The position numbers were made by a program, and so were the translations under genes. Source: Amanita rubescens (Eukaryota > Basidiomycota > Agaricomycetes > Agaricales > Amanitaceae). From it: a stretch of DNA of 64,000 bases. This document shows, piece by piece, positions 47,287 through 58,908 of the stretch (positions within the stretch are counted from its first letter, which is position 1; every line of letters starts with the position of its first letter). The notes under the pieces were generated by a model. It was not told the origin of the DNA. It made no database searches and was given only the letters and a program-made list of their open reading frames with translations. The stretch spans positions 1-64,000 of the forward strand of contig WION01000266.1 in assembly GCA_015039365.1 (NCBI GenBank). The letters run 5' to 3'.

Positions 47287-50200
47287 TCAGGTATGTGAAG
47301 CAAAGGAGGAAGGCCACATTGTGCCAACATTAAGGTGAGGAGGGTAGGAAATGGAAATACTTCCTTGTGGACCAATAATAAATGTATTATTTGGAAATGG
47401 TAGATAGGGACGAAAAAGAGGTGATATCCAAAAGAATGGGTAATTGTCCACAGTTATCCATCCATCCTGCTTAAATACGAAATGTTTCAAGTGTGAAAGA
47501 GGGTGGGGTGTGTGAGGGAAGATGGGGTTGTGTTTTGCATGGGTTAATCTTGTGTGATCGTCTGGCGCGACCGACGTGACGTAAGATGTGTGGCCCTCAA
47601 ACGGACCAGCAAAAATGTCCCCACTACGTGCATCCCATACTCGGATTGCGCAATCTTGTGCGCCAGAGACAATGCGGGTGCCATCCGGAGAGAATGCGAC
47701 CGACATGACGGGCTTTGTGTGACCCTCAAAGGGACCAGCAACAATGTCCCCACTGCGTGCATCCCATACTCGGATTGTGCAATCGTGTGAGCCAGAGACG
47801 ATGCAGGTGCCATCCGGAGAGAACGCGACCGACATGACGGGCTTTGTGTGACCCTCAAAGGGACCAGCAACAATGTCCCCACTGCGTGCATCCCATACTC
47901 GGATTGTGCAATCGTGTGAGCCAGAGACGATGCAGGTGCCATCCGGAGAGAACGCGACTGAGGCGACATAAGATGTGTGACCCTCAAACGGACCAGCAAC
48001 AATGTCCTCACTGCGTGCGTCCCATACTCGGATTGTGTGATCGCCTGAGCCAGAGACGATGCAGGTCCCATCCGGAGAGAACGCGACCGACATGACGGCA
48101 TCTGTGTGACCCTCAAAGGGACCAGCAAGAATGTCCCCACTGTGTGCATCCCACACTCGGATTGTGTCATCATGCGAGCCAGCGACGATGCGGGTGCCAT
48201 CCGGAGAGAACGCGACCGACATGACGGTATTTGTGTGACCTTCAAACGGACCAGCAACAATGTCCCCACTGCGTGCGTCCCATACTCGGATTGTGTGATC
48301 GTGTGAGCCAGAGACGATGCGGGTGCCATCCGGAGAGAACGCGACTGATGTGATGTAATCTGTGTGACCCTCAAACGGACCAGCAACAATGTCCCCACCG
48401 CGTGCGTTCCATACTCGGATTGTGTGATCGTATGAGCCAGAGACAATGCAGGTGCCATCCGGAGAGAACGCGACTGACGTGACGGAATTTGCGTGACCTT
48501 CAAACGGACCAGCAACAATGTCCCCACTGCGTGCGCCCCATACTCGGATTGTGTGATCGTATGAGCCAGAGACGATGCGGGTGCCATCCGGAGAGAACGC
48601 GACTGATGTAATGTAATCTGTGTGATCCTCAAACGGACCAGCAACAATATCCCCATTGCGTGCGTCCCATACTCGGATTGTGCGATCGTATGAGCCAGAG
48701 GCGATGCGGGTGCCATCCGGAGAGAACGCGACTGATGTGAATGGAATTTGTGTGACCCTTAAATGGACCAGCAACAATGTCCCCACTGCGTGCGTCCCAT
48801 ACTCGGATTGAGCGATCGTATGAGCCAGAGACGATGCGGGTGCCATCCGGAGAGAATGCGACTGATGAGATGGAATATGTGTGACCATCAAACGGACCAG
48901 CAACAATGTCCCCACTGCGTGCGTCCCATACTCGGATTGTGCGATCGTGTGAGCCAGAGACGATGCGGGTGCCATCCGGAGAGAATGCGACTGATGAGAT
49001 GGAATATGTGTGACCATCAAACGGACCAGCAACAATGTCCCCACTGCGTGCGTCCCATACTCGGATTGTGCGATCGTGTGAGCCAGAGACGATGCGGGTG
49101 CCATCTGGAGAGAACGCGACCGACACGACGTAATCTGTGTGACCCTCAAACGGACCAGCAACAATGTCCCCACTGCGTGCATCCCATACTCGGATTGTGC
49201 GATCGTGTGAGCCAGAGACGATGCGGGTGCCGTCCGGAGAGAATGCGACCGACTCGACGAAACGTGTGTGACCCTCAAATGGACCAGCAACAACGTCCCC
49301 ACTGCGTGCGTCCCATACTCGGATTGTTTTGCCTGAGCCAGAGACAATGCGGGTACCATCCGGAGAGAATGCTACTGAGAAGACTTCCGCATCTGTCTTC
49401 CGCACAACAATTGCCGCACTTTGCCATTCTTTCATTGCTCTACCCTCCACCTCCATAAGCCCTCGCATACATCCCCAGTAGTTGTCATATACCGAACTCG
49501 ATTTTGCACAGAATGGTACTGCTGAGATGTAAATGTGGGGTGTACTGCGTGTGCATGCTCCACCAGCAAATCGCGCCACGAATGACTCTGCATCAGTAAT
49601 TTGTTTCATTGTATTCCCCGGAGAATCCTTTCCAGTATATCTCAGTTTCCGAGTCGAGATCATGGGCAGGTATCCTCACCTTCAACCCGTTCTGCCCCTG
49701 TCGCAGTATATCTACTCCCATCAAGATCCGTTTCTCAAGGTTCAGTACCTCCATCCAAAATAACAGCTGTTTCCTCAAAAAATGGTCGAGATTCTTGTGG
49801 ACCGCCTCGCTGGAATTGCTCTTTTGGAGATGCTCACCCCAGTACCGACAAGCGTATGAGAGGGTGGGGGAGATGTGTTTCTTGACTCGGTCTTCTAGGT
49901 CTGGCACATCCTCGTCGAATACATATGATGACTCAAGGTCGCAGATATTGAACCGCAGCTGTGCTTTCATCACATCGAAGCAACCATTTGCAAGTAGTTC
50001 GTGGTGCTGAGCTGCATTACAATGGAACTGTTTAGATCGATCGTATTGAAGGATATAGTCGGGAAATGATGCGTGGAAGGGGGTAACTAGTCCATCTACA
50101 CCTTCTTGAACGAATAGAACCGACCGCAGTGGTTCCAGCGAAGTTTGAAGTGTATCTTCTGTTAGAGAGTGAAGCGACGCGATTGTCTTGAGCGACATGG

Positions 50201-52062
50201 GTTCCCTCGCGCATACCACCGTCCAGAGGGTGAGGCGAATATTATCTATTTCGTCTGCTTCAAGATCATCGTCGAAGACTGCGGAGAGAACGCTCGTGTA
50301 TAATTTATCTAGTTCTTGATGCTGTTTTCCCGACCCGGTGGTCAGATTTAACACTCTTTTCAGACGAGTGGCAGAGTAAACGCCGGCGCGGGAGTCCAGG
50401 TGAATATAACGCACAGCGGTCGCGGCGTAAATGAACAACCTCCCAGCGCGATTTGCAAGTTGTTCGACTTCGTCGGATGATGGGCGGGGGGACATAGTAC
50501 GAAACGCGTCGGTAAGATATTTCTTGATGTCCGCTTCCACGACCGACTCTTCGATATCGTGTAGATGGAGCACAGATCTCGAACGACCTGGTGCCAAGAT
50601 TTTTTGTCGGATTACAGGTTCCGGTCGACTGGTAAGGAAGAACTTTAAGGGTAGATCTGGAGCGAGTTTCAGGAGTGTCTCCAAAAACAGCCGGAATGCC
50701 TCGCCGTCGTCACACTCGTCCAAGGCGTCGATTACAATAACGGTATCTTCTAGCGACGCCTCCTTGACTGCTTTGATGGGGCCCTCGATGAGCTTCTGGA
50801 ACTGCCATCGCACATCGAGTTTGCTTGCTTGCGGCTCCACTTTGAGGACTTTGCATAAGGCCGATCGATACGCGGGGCAGGATTGTGAGAGTTGGAATGC
50901 GAGAGTTGGGACAATGTTATTAGCGTCACGGCATGAGGGTTCAGCACGAGAACAAAAGAAGTTGCCACCGAGTTTCCCGACTTTCGCCAACCATTCGCAC
51001 AGGCTGTACCCGATAGTCGTCTTGCCAGTCCCCGCAATACCGTTCATCCAATACACCTTTGCCCCTCCCTTCTTCTCGGTCCAGTCCTTCAAATCTTGGA
51101 TGATCTTCTCGCGCGTCTCTGCTGTACATCCGCGTCTGCCAATATTGGTGGAATAGTTTGAGTTGTATCTGGCCGATTGCACGGGGGACATCTCATCGAG
51201 TAATGCTTTCTATCAGGCGGACTTGTGAGCGTGTATCAAGACCTAGTCGAGCCATCCTACCTCATGTAAATTTCGAGCATCTTCCGCAGTCTTGAGACCA
51301 ATATCCATCTAACTGTACATCAGGCTGACGCGCAGAATATAGGCAACTGGGTACCCACTTGTAGTTGACGAAACAGCGACTCGATACGACGATAACGTTG
51401 AAGAATATCCCCGGAATCCCCATTCGCCTCCACTATCCGCATGCCCACGCGGCGATCTTGCTTATATCCAATGGATTTCACTTCATCCCTAATCAATCTG
51501 CAAGGTCGATTAATAATGATAAGGACGAGTTGAAGGGTTAGGATCTGGTACATACTTGGCAATGTGTGCCATCTGGTCTTTAGCATCGCTTTCGACAAGC
51601 TTGGATACGTACGGAGCCAGCGTTTCCGCCATGGTTTTGAGTTCGTTTGCTAGACTTTCATACTCTTCACGATTCTCGACGACTGCCTGAGATCTACTTC
51701 AAAAACTACGTCGAGTAAGTCAGGGTCAAAAGATTTACCTGAGTTAGATCTAGACAGGCGACCAAACCACTGAGGGCTGACTTGAGAGGAGGAAATGCGC
51801 CGGCGCTCTTTTCCAAGAGCCTAAGCGCCGTTTCTAGTCCCTTCCATGCCACACTTCCAGCCTTCACAAGAGCAGGTTGTCTGAGGGATGTTGACCATTC
51901 GCTTCGTGGTCGATCGGCTGCCTGGTTTGCAGTATCGTTGAGAGACGCCGTGGACCGTGGTGCTGGAGCGTTGGATGCGGAGGAAACATCGAGGGATGAG
52001 TGGGACCGAGATCCGCTTAGATGGAACAAGTTCTTCGCTTTGTTCTTGAATTTCTCGAGCAT
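47287..52062 (-). pseudogene. NACHT-WD40 protein NWD2, inverted paralogue of NWD1, one frameshift in the WD40 array
   Basis: ATG at 52062 (MLEKFKNKAKNLF), then the same exon series as NWD1: WKGLETALRLLEKSAGAFPP, small exons with MDIGLKTAEDA-type sequence, and a long exon (51191 downwards) with GRRGCTAETREKIIQDLKDW, Walker A NGIAGTGKTT, Walker B TVIVIDALDECDDG and TSRPEPVI. The codon that is TGA in NWD1 is CGA here, so NACHT continues through YDRSKQFHCNAAQHH. The 94-nt intron before SFVARFAGG is conserved. WD40 repeats 1-5 are in frame; near 48740 one extra base (minus-strand attccattcacatc, where the other repeats lack the extra t) shifts the frame, and repeats 6-14 continue in the new frame to the same tail, ending at 47287. 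It is an otherwise intact NLR-like gene. The extra base should be checked as a possible assembly error. Confidence 0.85.
47560..49385 (-). repeat. WD40 coding repeat array of NWD2, 129-bp units
   Basis: Fourteen units of the same 129-bp type as NWD1 but in a different order and with different variable residues (HDRT twice in a row before GHTYSIS, YDHT, HDDT, GDHT, HDCT twice before GHTKPVM). Adjacent identical units (3 and 4; 12 and 13) indicate recent unit duplication within this array. Confidence 0.93.
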
Positions 52063-52194
52063 ATTGGTCAAGTGGGACTTTCCCCACTTTCAGCGCTTGT
52101 CCAGCGCCGCATGGTGATAGCGTGGCTTCTCCCGGAAGGACTCGGTCTTCGTGCCGAGTTCCGAGACCTGAAAGGGATCTCACCTTCACTGACG
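52063..52194. promoter_or_regulatory. Divergent intergenic region of NWD2, copy of the NWD1 one
   Basis: Shares agtgggactttcc, cactttcagcgcttgtccag and gatagcgtgg with the sequence upstream of NWD1 in inverted orientation. This shows that the promoter was duplicated with the gene. Confidence 0.5.
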
Positions 52195-53373
52195 CAGCAC
52201 GACCGTATCGGTGATAGTTTCATTTATGAAAGTTTTGAGACTGACGCATTTCCGAGTCAGCCCGCATGCGACAGTGGACACTTATGTAAACACCCAAGAA
52301 GCTCTCCAACCTCCACCCGCGTTTGTCCAAACATCGCGATCCTTCTTTTGCCTCTTCTCTCCCTTCGACTCCGGCAACTCGCTTCCAGAACACTTCCACC
52401 TTACCGCAACCTCACACTTGACCTCGCAAACGCTTCTCTTCCTCCCCTCCCAGATACATCCGAATGGAACCTCTCACAGAAAGGCTGGACAAAGTACTAC
52501 TACAACCACGGCGGCGCCAGTTTCAGCGAACTCGTCCCCTTTCCTATCCACGACGGCATCCCGGAATTCATACTTGTTTTTGACGTAGAAACCATAGGGT
52601 CATCCATACCCCGTTATCGCCATAGCCGCGTCTTCCAACGCGTGGTACGCTTGGGTATCCCGCGTGGCTGCTAGGCGAATCCTCCTCGCCTGCCCATTTC
52701 ATCCCCTTTGGTCTAGATACAGACCTACTCGTTGTGGGCCACAACGTTTCTTTGGATCGCGCCCGCGTCGAAAGCGAATACTCCCTTGCTGGGACTAGGA
52801 CTCGGTGGATGACGCCATGTCTCTCCACGTTGCTGTGAACGGGGCACCATCTCACCGGCGTCCCGCGTGGAACAAGTGGAAGAAGAAGAGAGAAACCCAA
52901 AAGGTGCAGAGGGAAAGCGGTTGAGGCTCCGGTTGATCTCATCGCGCAGGTAAAGGAGGAAGAAGAGCAGGCGATGGAACGAGGAGAAGCGGAAACGGTG
53001 GAAAGGTTCACGAGGGATAGGATGGATATGGAAGATTCTCTTCAGGTGCCTTATCAGTCCGAGATGGACCGGGACGGCAATGAAAACGAAAACGACGACG
53101 ACGGAAATAGAACTTGGAAATCCCTCACTTCCGCCAACTCACTCGTAGACGTCGCAAGACTCCATTGCAACATCGAATTGGAACAGGACAAAGCGAACGT
53201 TCTCAACAAACTCGTCCGAATCACTCGAGAGGCCCCATCTGTTTCCTCCTCCCATTCCTGGGCCCGACTCCAACCCGAACCCAAACCCGAATTCCAACCT
53301 TGACCTCGAGGACTCGGACCCGGATCATCTATCCCTCGTCTCCTTCTCAGGCGTCCTTCCCATGGGGTCCAGC
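52195..53373 (+). pseudogene. MIP1: MIP1-like DNA polymerase gamma, copy 4: exonuclease half, fused to ISWI 3' end
   Basis: Blocks in order, with frame changes: GNSLPEHFH; SLPPLPDTSEWNLSQKGWTK and YYYNHGGASFSELVPFP; ILVFDVETIG (exonuclease motif I); HFIPFGLDTDLLVVGHNVSL and RARVESEYSLAGTRTRWM (motif II region); MDMEDSLQVPYQSEMD; SLTSANSLVDVARLHCNIEL; and the GVLPMGSSF segment at 53360. There the homology stops and ISWI sequence begins. It starts at gaccgtatcggtgatag (52202), a string shared with copy 3 at 40393, so copies 3 and 4 share the same 5' boundary region. No polymerase domain is present. It keeps the best-preserved N-terminal half of the five copies. Confidence 0.87.
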
Positions 53374-53905
53374 TTTGTACTACAACACGTTCGAGAAGAC
53401 GTGGTCAACACCAGCTGGTGAGCACTTCCTTACGATATATCTCTCGGCTTCTCGCTAACTTCAATTTACAGAGTAGCGCGGCTTGTATCACTGAATGTAA
53501 AGCAAAATGAACAAAACAAGCCAACCGTCCGAATCTATGGGATACCAAGGGGCATATGACCGTAACCAAGAAAGATACCACGGAGTTTCCGGTTTTCCCC
53601 TTCGACTGGTTTTCAAAAGCCGGTCACAGCAAGGTCTGCAAAGGAGGTCCATTGAACCCGCTGCAAGGAGGCTGAACTGAAGCAGCAAGAAGAGCTAAGG
53701 TCGAAGGGGAAGGTGCATTGATTCTGTCGAGCTATCACTAATCCAGAAACGTGGTATTCACGAATCCAAGGCCTCCACGTCGGCAACCAGCAGTTCAAAG
53801 CGAACAAGGAAGGAAAAGAAGACGTGATGTATTCAATAGAGTCAAGTCGCTATTGTATGTTTCGTTTTACTGTATTGTCCATGGATTAATTTACGCTATC
53901 TATAT
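53374..53905 (+). pseudogene. Duplicated 3' end of the ISWI gene
   Basis: Reads YYNTFEKTWSTPAG against YYKTFEKKWSTLAG of the ISWI gene at 38140. The following intron is retained (gtgagcacttcc...tttacag, like gtgagcgccatt...tctgcag), then remnants of the SLIDE domain (ITEFPVFRFDWF-like: TTEFPVFPFDWF) with an internal deletion, the KRGI-type last exon, the KKT stop, and 3' flank (tgtttcgttttactgtattgtc) matching 38801-38822. Intron retention shows DNA-level copying. Confidence 0.9.
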
Positions 53906-54129
53906 TTAGTTTCGGACTCGGACAAGTATTTTCCGTCAACTGAACGGTTTAGGGGCCTATGACGCTAGCACCGCAATGCTCCTTTACCTTGCTTGTCTAC
54001 GTCGACGCATAATACTTAGTCAGCCTGAATAGGGTGATGGGCCCCTATTATTCTCTTGCTTTAAGTTGCGGCGCGTTCCGTTCTTTGGAGCAACTCACCC
54101 TTCTTTCTATCACTACGAGAAGATAATAT
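53906..54129. other. Intergenic, no gene seen
   Basis: Sequence between the ISWI scrap and the NLR-like fragment; no coding frame or repeat is seen. Confidence 0.5.
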
Positions 54130-55111
54130 ATGGCCATCAGCTGCCAAAAAACCGAAGCAGAAGCCACGTTCAAAGATAAGGTGTCAGATCAAGCGACGGT
54201 CCTGATACGCGCGTTGGAAGACGTTACAAGATCATCATGCATCCCTGTATTAGCGGAGATTGCGAAACTGGCGTTGCAGATATTGGGAACGGTTAAGGTG
54301 TGTTTGTACCTATGATGGGTATCACCAAGTTTTTGATCACAGCGAGCAGGACATGCAGACGGAAAAAGGAAGCCGTAAAGAGTTCCACTGGCGGTTGGTG
54401 GCCACGACAAGACTGCTTGCGTATATATTCCTTTACGCGATCAACGGTGTGGAAACTGAGGAAGATATATCACGGGAGCTGATGGATAAGTTGCGTCAAG
54501 CTTTATAGTACGTGACAATGGTTATCTCAAAATCGCTTTTCGTTGATCCCGAACCCCGGTCGCGCAGTTTCCATACCCGAATCAACAAGTTTATAGCTAT
54601 GCCATCCCTGAGGGATGTGGACATGGCTCATATAGCGGATGTATATAATACGTACCTGATGACGTTGCAAGGGTATCTACGTGAATTTGGGGTGAGATTT
54701 CCTCATGACGTTAGACGGTGGCCAGGGACTAATGTTATTGCTACAAGTACATTGGGCAGAATGTCCAACTCCAGGTGTCAGTGGATCAAGTGAAGGTACC
54801 AAGCATGCTGGAGGACTGTGAATCAGAGGGTGTTAGTAGTAGTCTTTGTCCGGCGGCTTGTTTTGATCTCGGCGGAGAGGCGGCAGCCAACAGCGGCGAT
54901 TCGGACAATTGCAAGACCAGTGTCAAGATTAAGAACATATTTAGATCGTGGAGAAATCGCCGTGGCTGCCGAGATGGGAGAAGAAGAGATTAACCTTGCG
55001 TTGGCGTCTGACGTGGAGTTTGGCGGTCTTCGTAGATCGTTACGCTTTGCTCACATTCTTTTCCAATCGCATACCAACATTATAAAACGGACCATAATCC
55101 TAAAGTTATAG
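54130..55111 (+). pseudogene. NLR N-terminal helical-domain fragment and unassigned downstream exons
   Basis: ATG 54130 gives a helical exon: SDQATVLIRALEDVTRSSCI, then PVLAEIAKLALQILGTVK and a GTGTGT donor. A later exon reads DMQTEKGSRKEFHWRLVATT then YIFLYAINGVETEEDISREL ending in LRQAL. This two-exon pattern resembles the N-terminal helical domain found before NACHT modules in Agaricomycetes. A third stretch (54512-54990) has DVDMAHIADVYNTYLMTLQG. No NACHT, Walker motif or repeat domain follows, and the next gene is the CR effector. I infer an orphan N-terminal fragment or a short NLR-adaptor-like gene. Confidence 0.4.
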
Positions 55112-55323
55112 AGACATAATATATATTCCTCGACGCAGTAAGGATGGCGCTAGTGGGTAGCTGGCCCAAGCAGATAAGCTCGGCTGGGCACGTGCATTTG
55201 ATGTGCATTGTGCGTGGCTTCCAACCGTTGAACCAGTCCAGGTTGGTAAGCCATCGGGGCAAACTAAGAGGAGTCACGACGGTCACGGCGGTCACATCGC
55301 CACAACTCTCCTTTTCCACAAGC

Positions 55324-58218
55324 ATGGGCACCCCAGGCCAGGGCGGCTTTGTCTGGCTTAATCGTCTTATCGAGGGCGAATATATGGTCTTTCGAGTTAA
55401 AGTGGAGCTCAATGATGTGGTTGACGGCTTAAAGATAGCTATACAACGCGAGCGGGTAAAGAGTATCTTACAGAATACTGATCCTCACACTCTGGAATTA
55501 TTGAAGGTGAGCGCCATTGATGACTTACGATGTGAAGTTACATCGCATTTCTCAGCCCAAGGGCTCCATTGCTGCGACGCCAGGCAACAATCTGGCTGAA
55601 CGTATCTGGTCCCTGGGATATGATCGTTCGAAATTTGCGGACAAATTAGAGCCCACGAACACCATCTCCAGTCTCTTTTCAGTGGATCCTCCCCCCAACG
55701 ACATCCACATAATCATAATTGAAACGACCCCGGTCACTAGTGAGTGCAAGTAAATCTCCACAGCTGAGCGTTACTGACGAGATTCTGCCCCCAAAATCTT
55801 ACTTCCTTTGCCTTTGATTTTTTCTGTTCATCGCGTTTTCTGCTATTCCGATTTTGTTTCACATCTACCCCTGGCAAATCCAGTCCCTCGTACACGTTAC
55901 CCACGAATGCCTGAACATTACACTGAGCGGCGCCGTCTGGAAGAAATATTGCGCACACCTCCTAATACGGCCCAGGCAACATCGCAGGGTACATCATGTA
56001 TCTCTCACCTTAACGGTTCTGAGTACCTTCTTCGTTAGTGACTTCCCCGGTGCAACATCCACCCAAAAGTAAGCCCATACTAACTGTTGTTTTGACCCTC
56101 GTTAATCGCCCTCATCTCTCATGTCCTTCGCTATCAATCGCCATTTGCCATGGCCTCACCGTGACTTATTTATTAGCGAACTCGGCACCACCATCCTGGC
56201 TGGTTGAACTTCACCAGAAGCTGCGAACTGGGACAGATTCATTTAACCGGATTTTCCGTACCGCAACCCTGACCGAAAACGACTTCTTTGAGCTTCAACG
56301 TAGGCTGGACGAACTGCATCCCGAACGCATGTCTGAATCTTATGTGGCGAAGAATGTTCTTGCTACGAAATCTGTATTCTTATTCGCGAAGAGCACTCCT
56401 CTCAATCCGGACGTTGCTGACGGCCTAATCCCCCGACTGGTTTTCGATACCTCTCAGCTCCCATCTGACGACGACGCTGACGACGCTGACGACGCTGATG
56501 ACGATGACGATGTTGATGACGACGACGTTGATGACGATGACGCTGACGACGACGATGACGACGACGATGATGCTGTAGCCGACAATGCCATGGACATTGA
56601 TCCCGGCCACTCTTCCAGCTGCCATGTTGACCCTCATGTGGCTGATCTTTCAAACGAAGCCAAGGCGATATTCCCCTATACCATTCGGTATTTGGACCTG
56701 ACTGGCCTCGGGTTGGGGGAGGATCTTCTCGTGCCACAGTTGATGCTCTTCCGAAACGAGTGGGATATTATGATAGATATCTTTAACGATAGGACAAATG
56801 GCATTCGAGGAAGCGCCGTATTTACAGGTCAGCCGGGTATCGGTGAGCACTATTATTGGTATTTGATTATCACTTCTAACCAACAGACCAGGAAAACATG
56901 CCTGTTGTATTCCATCCTTATTCTTTGTATCATTCGCCGCCAGCAAATTGTGTTTCAGGATATAGATGGCAACGCATTCATCATTGATGATACCGTGCGC
57001 CCGCTAATGGACAGGCTGGCGGTATCGGAAGACGTCACCGACATTCTTGCACTTGTCGATGCAGACGCTGAGTCCTCTGTGCCTAACCGAGATCTCTTTA
57101 AAGTTCCCAATCTTCGCATATTGCTAACCTCTTCGCCAAGAAAGAGGGATGATCGAAAGTGGCTTACTCATAGAGTTCAGGATTTACATGCGGTGTTTAT
57201 AATGAAGCCATGGTCACGAGAAGAATTTGTTGTCACCTCGTTCGTATATTCCACTTGATCAATTCGCCCGCTCACAGTTTATAGGTTATTCTTGCAAAAC
57301 ACCGACATCACTTTGAAGCGACTTCAGGAAGCTTCCTATATTTGTGGGAACATACCTCGTACATGTTTCTATGCGGCAGTATCTCCTATTTCTCTTCGCG
57401 ACGCCAAAGCTGAGATCATGAAAGCGATTAATGATAGCGACTTGTCTCATGTTACCTCCAACTTGCAGCGTGGTGACCCGATCCATCGCGCATTCCAAAT
57501 ACGCCCATCGTCTAAGGATCGGCTTTGGAATGGCTATCTCGTAGGGCCGGTTTCTGACTGGGGTTTCTCGGCAATATTAGAGAGCATGCACCAACGAAAC
57601 ATGGACGAAGCATACAAGTTCTACCGTGCCATTCGATGGCACACCGATTGTTCTCAACTCCGCGGAAAGATGTTTGAAACATATTTTCACCGATTCCTGA
57701 AAAACCATCCCCGGACCTTTACTATCAAGTCCCTCGATAACCGCCCCGCTCTTGAAATTGACTTCACTTTCAACAAAGACAATCACGTCGTGTTCGATGA
57801 CCTGGCACGCCGATTACAATTGTCCGTCGAGAGTGAAACATCATGGTACCTCCGGCCACAATCTCCCGTCTTTCCATCCTTCGATTCTTTCCTGTACCAA
57901 CCCAAATTGTCTCAATTGCCGCAATCTAACTTGTCACCTCTTATCGCTTTGCAAGTGACTCCTGCCGCCGACCATACTATAAAGATTAAAGCTTTAGAAA
58001 AGGTTCAAACGGCACTCAAGCTTCGAGACCCTGTCCTGAACCGTCTTCGACCAGGAATCCAGAGAAATATGATTATTCTTTTTGTTGTGCCCGACTCGGA
58101 GGTGACTTTTAAAAAGCAGAAGATCGACGGTAGGCGAGTGGACCATTGGTATAAGAAGACTACCCAGTACGTTGTCACGATACCGGAAGAAGAACTGTTC
58201 CGTCCTAGGGCTACCTGA
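55324..58218 (+). CDS. Crinkler-RHS-type (CR) effector: ubiquitin-like header, P-loop NTPase, nuclease-like C-terminus
   Basis: Exons: 55324-55506, 55556-55739, 55884-56033, 56177-about 56842, about 56891-57239 and 57285-58218; all joins except the one at 56842 keep frame with GT-AG. The header ([29 protein letters not shown], then [20 protein letters not shown]) is the ubiquitin-like N-terminus of CR proteins. An Asp-rich run (about 56467-56575) precedes the NTPase ([18 protein letters not shown], the P-loop at about 56830-56900, [17 protein letters not shown]). The C-terminus has [33 protein letters not shown] and [15 protein letters not shown], the Q-x-T variant of the PD-(D/E)XK nuclease core. 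CR proteins act as secreted effectors or in inter-fungal conflict. The P-loop is interrupted by 48 nt whose GT and AG ends miss the frame by one base. A TATAAAA lies at 55081. Confidence 0.8.
56467..56580 (+). repeat. GAC/GAT trinucleotide tract encoding poly-Asp
   Basis: About 110 bases of gac, gat, gct and gtt codons inside the CR gene, encoding Asp runs broken by Ala and Val. It is an in-frame microsatellite between the header and the NTPase. Other frames through it are shadows. Confidence 0.9.
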
Positions 58219-58908
58219 TTTTTGCTGGTTTTCTTTTCCTTTCTCTCAGGCTAGTAACCTGAGCTGTATTTCGGCGTAGACTTAGATAAATGTGTTCTAC
58301 TACTACATAACAAGTATTCGGTGTGCAATGCTCGCCTCAACCATTCAACTTGAAGTTTCAAATACAACCCTCACCTTCAACCTCATTGTTAACGACAATG
58401 CCGCGTGCCGTCAAAATTGTCTACATCGCCTGGCACTGTATTCACCCTTGCGCCCATGTAACATCCACGTCGCCTTTCGAGTCGTATTCGATCGACACTT
58501 GGGTCAGTTGTGCTGGTCAGCACCACTTGAAGTGTTACTGGTAAACGTTCAAACAGTCGCGGTGAGAAACGCTCAGATAAAGATAAGATGGATGTGATAA
58601 CACGGGGTTGTGACGGTAGAAATCCAGCCACTGTTTGTCTTCTGGCATGAGGAACGGAGAGGGAGGGGATTGTCCTTGAGGAAGGGAAGCCGTTGCCGTA
58701 GGGCTGAGCAAAGTAAGCAATGGGCACTCGGTGAGTTATATCTTACACTCGATGGTGATTACGTCTCTTCACTGGTGCTGCCTCCATTTTCTCGGTTATA
58801 AGTGCTGCAGAACAAGTGGTAATAAACGGTACAAGCCGTAGCCAGGCAAACAACTATTGGTTACAATGTGCGATGAATTCATATATTCGGTTCGAGACGT
58901 GGTGATTA
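58219..58908. other. Intergenic with overlapping short frames
   Basis: Opposing frames at 58292-58597 (plus) and 58389-58727 (minus) have no recognised motif. One plus frame starts MPRAVKIVYIAWHC, but nothing further supports a gene. Confidence 0.35.

Noticed and set aside
48763..49458. Antisense 231-codon Cys/Gln-rich frame (DQQQCPHCVRPILGL repeats)
   Set aside because: Antisense shadow of the WD40 array; the apparent zinc-finger-like spacing is a product of the repeat.
56402..56737. Antisense His/Arg/Gln-rich frame and a Val-rich frame in the CR gene
   Set aside because: Both are shadows of the GAC/GAT tract that encodes poly-Asp on the plus strand.
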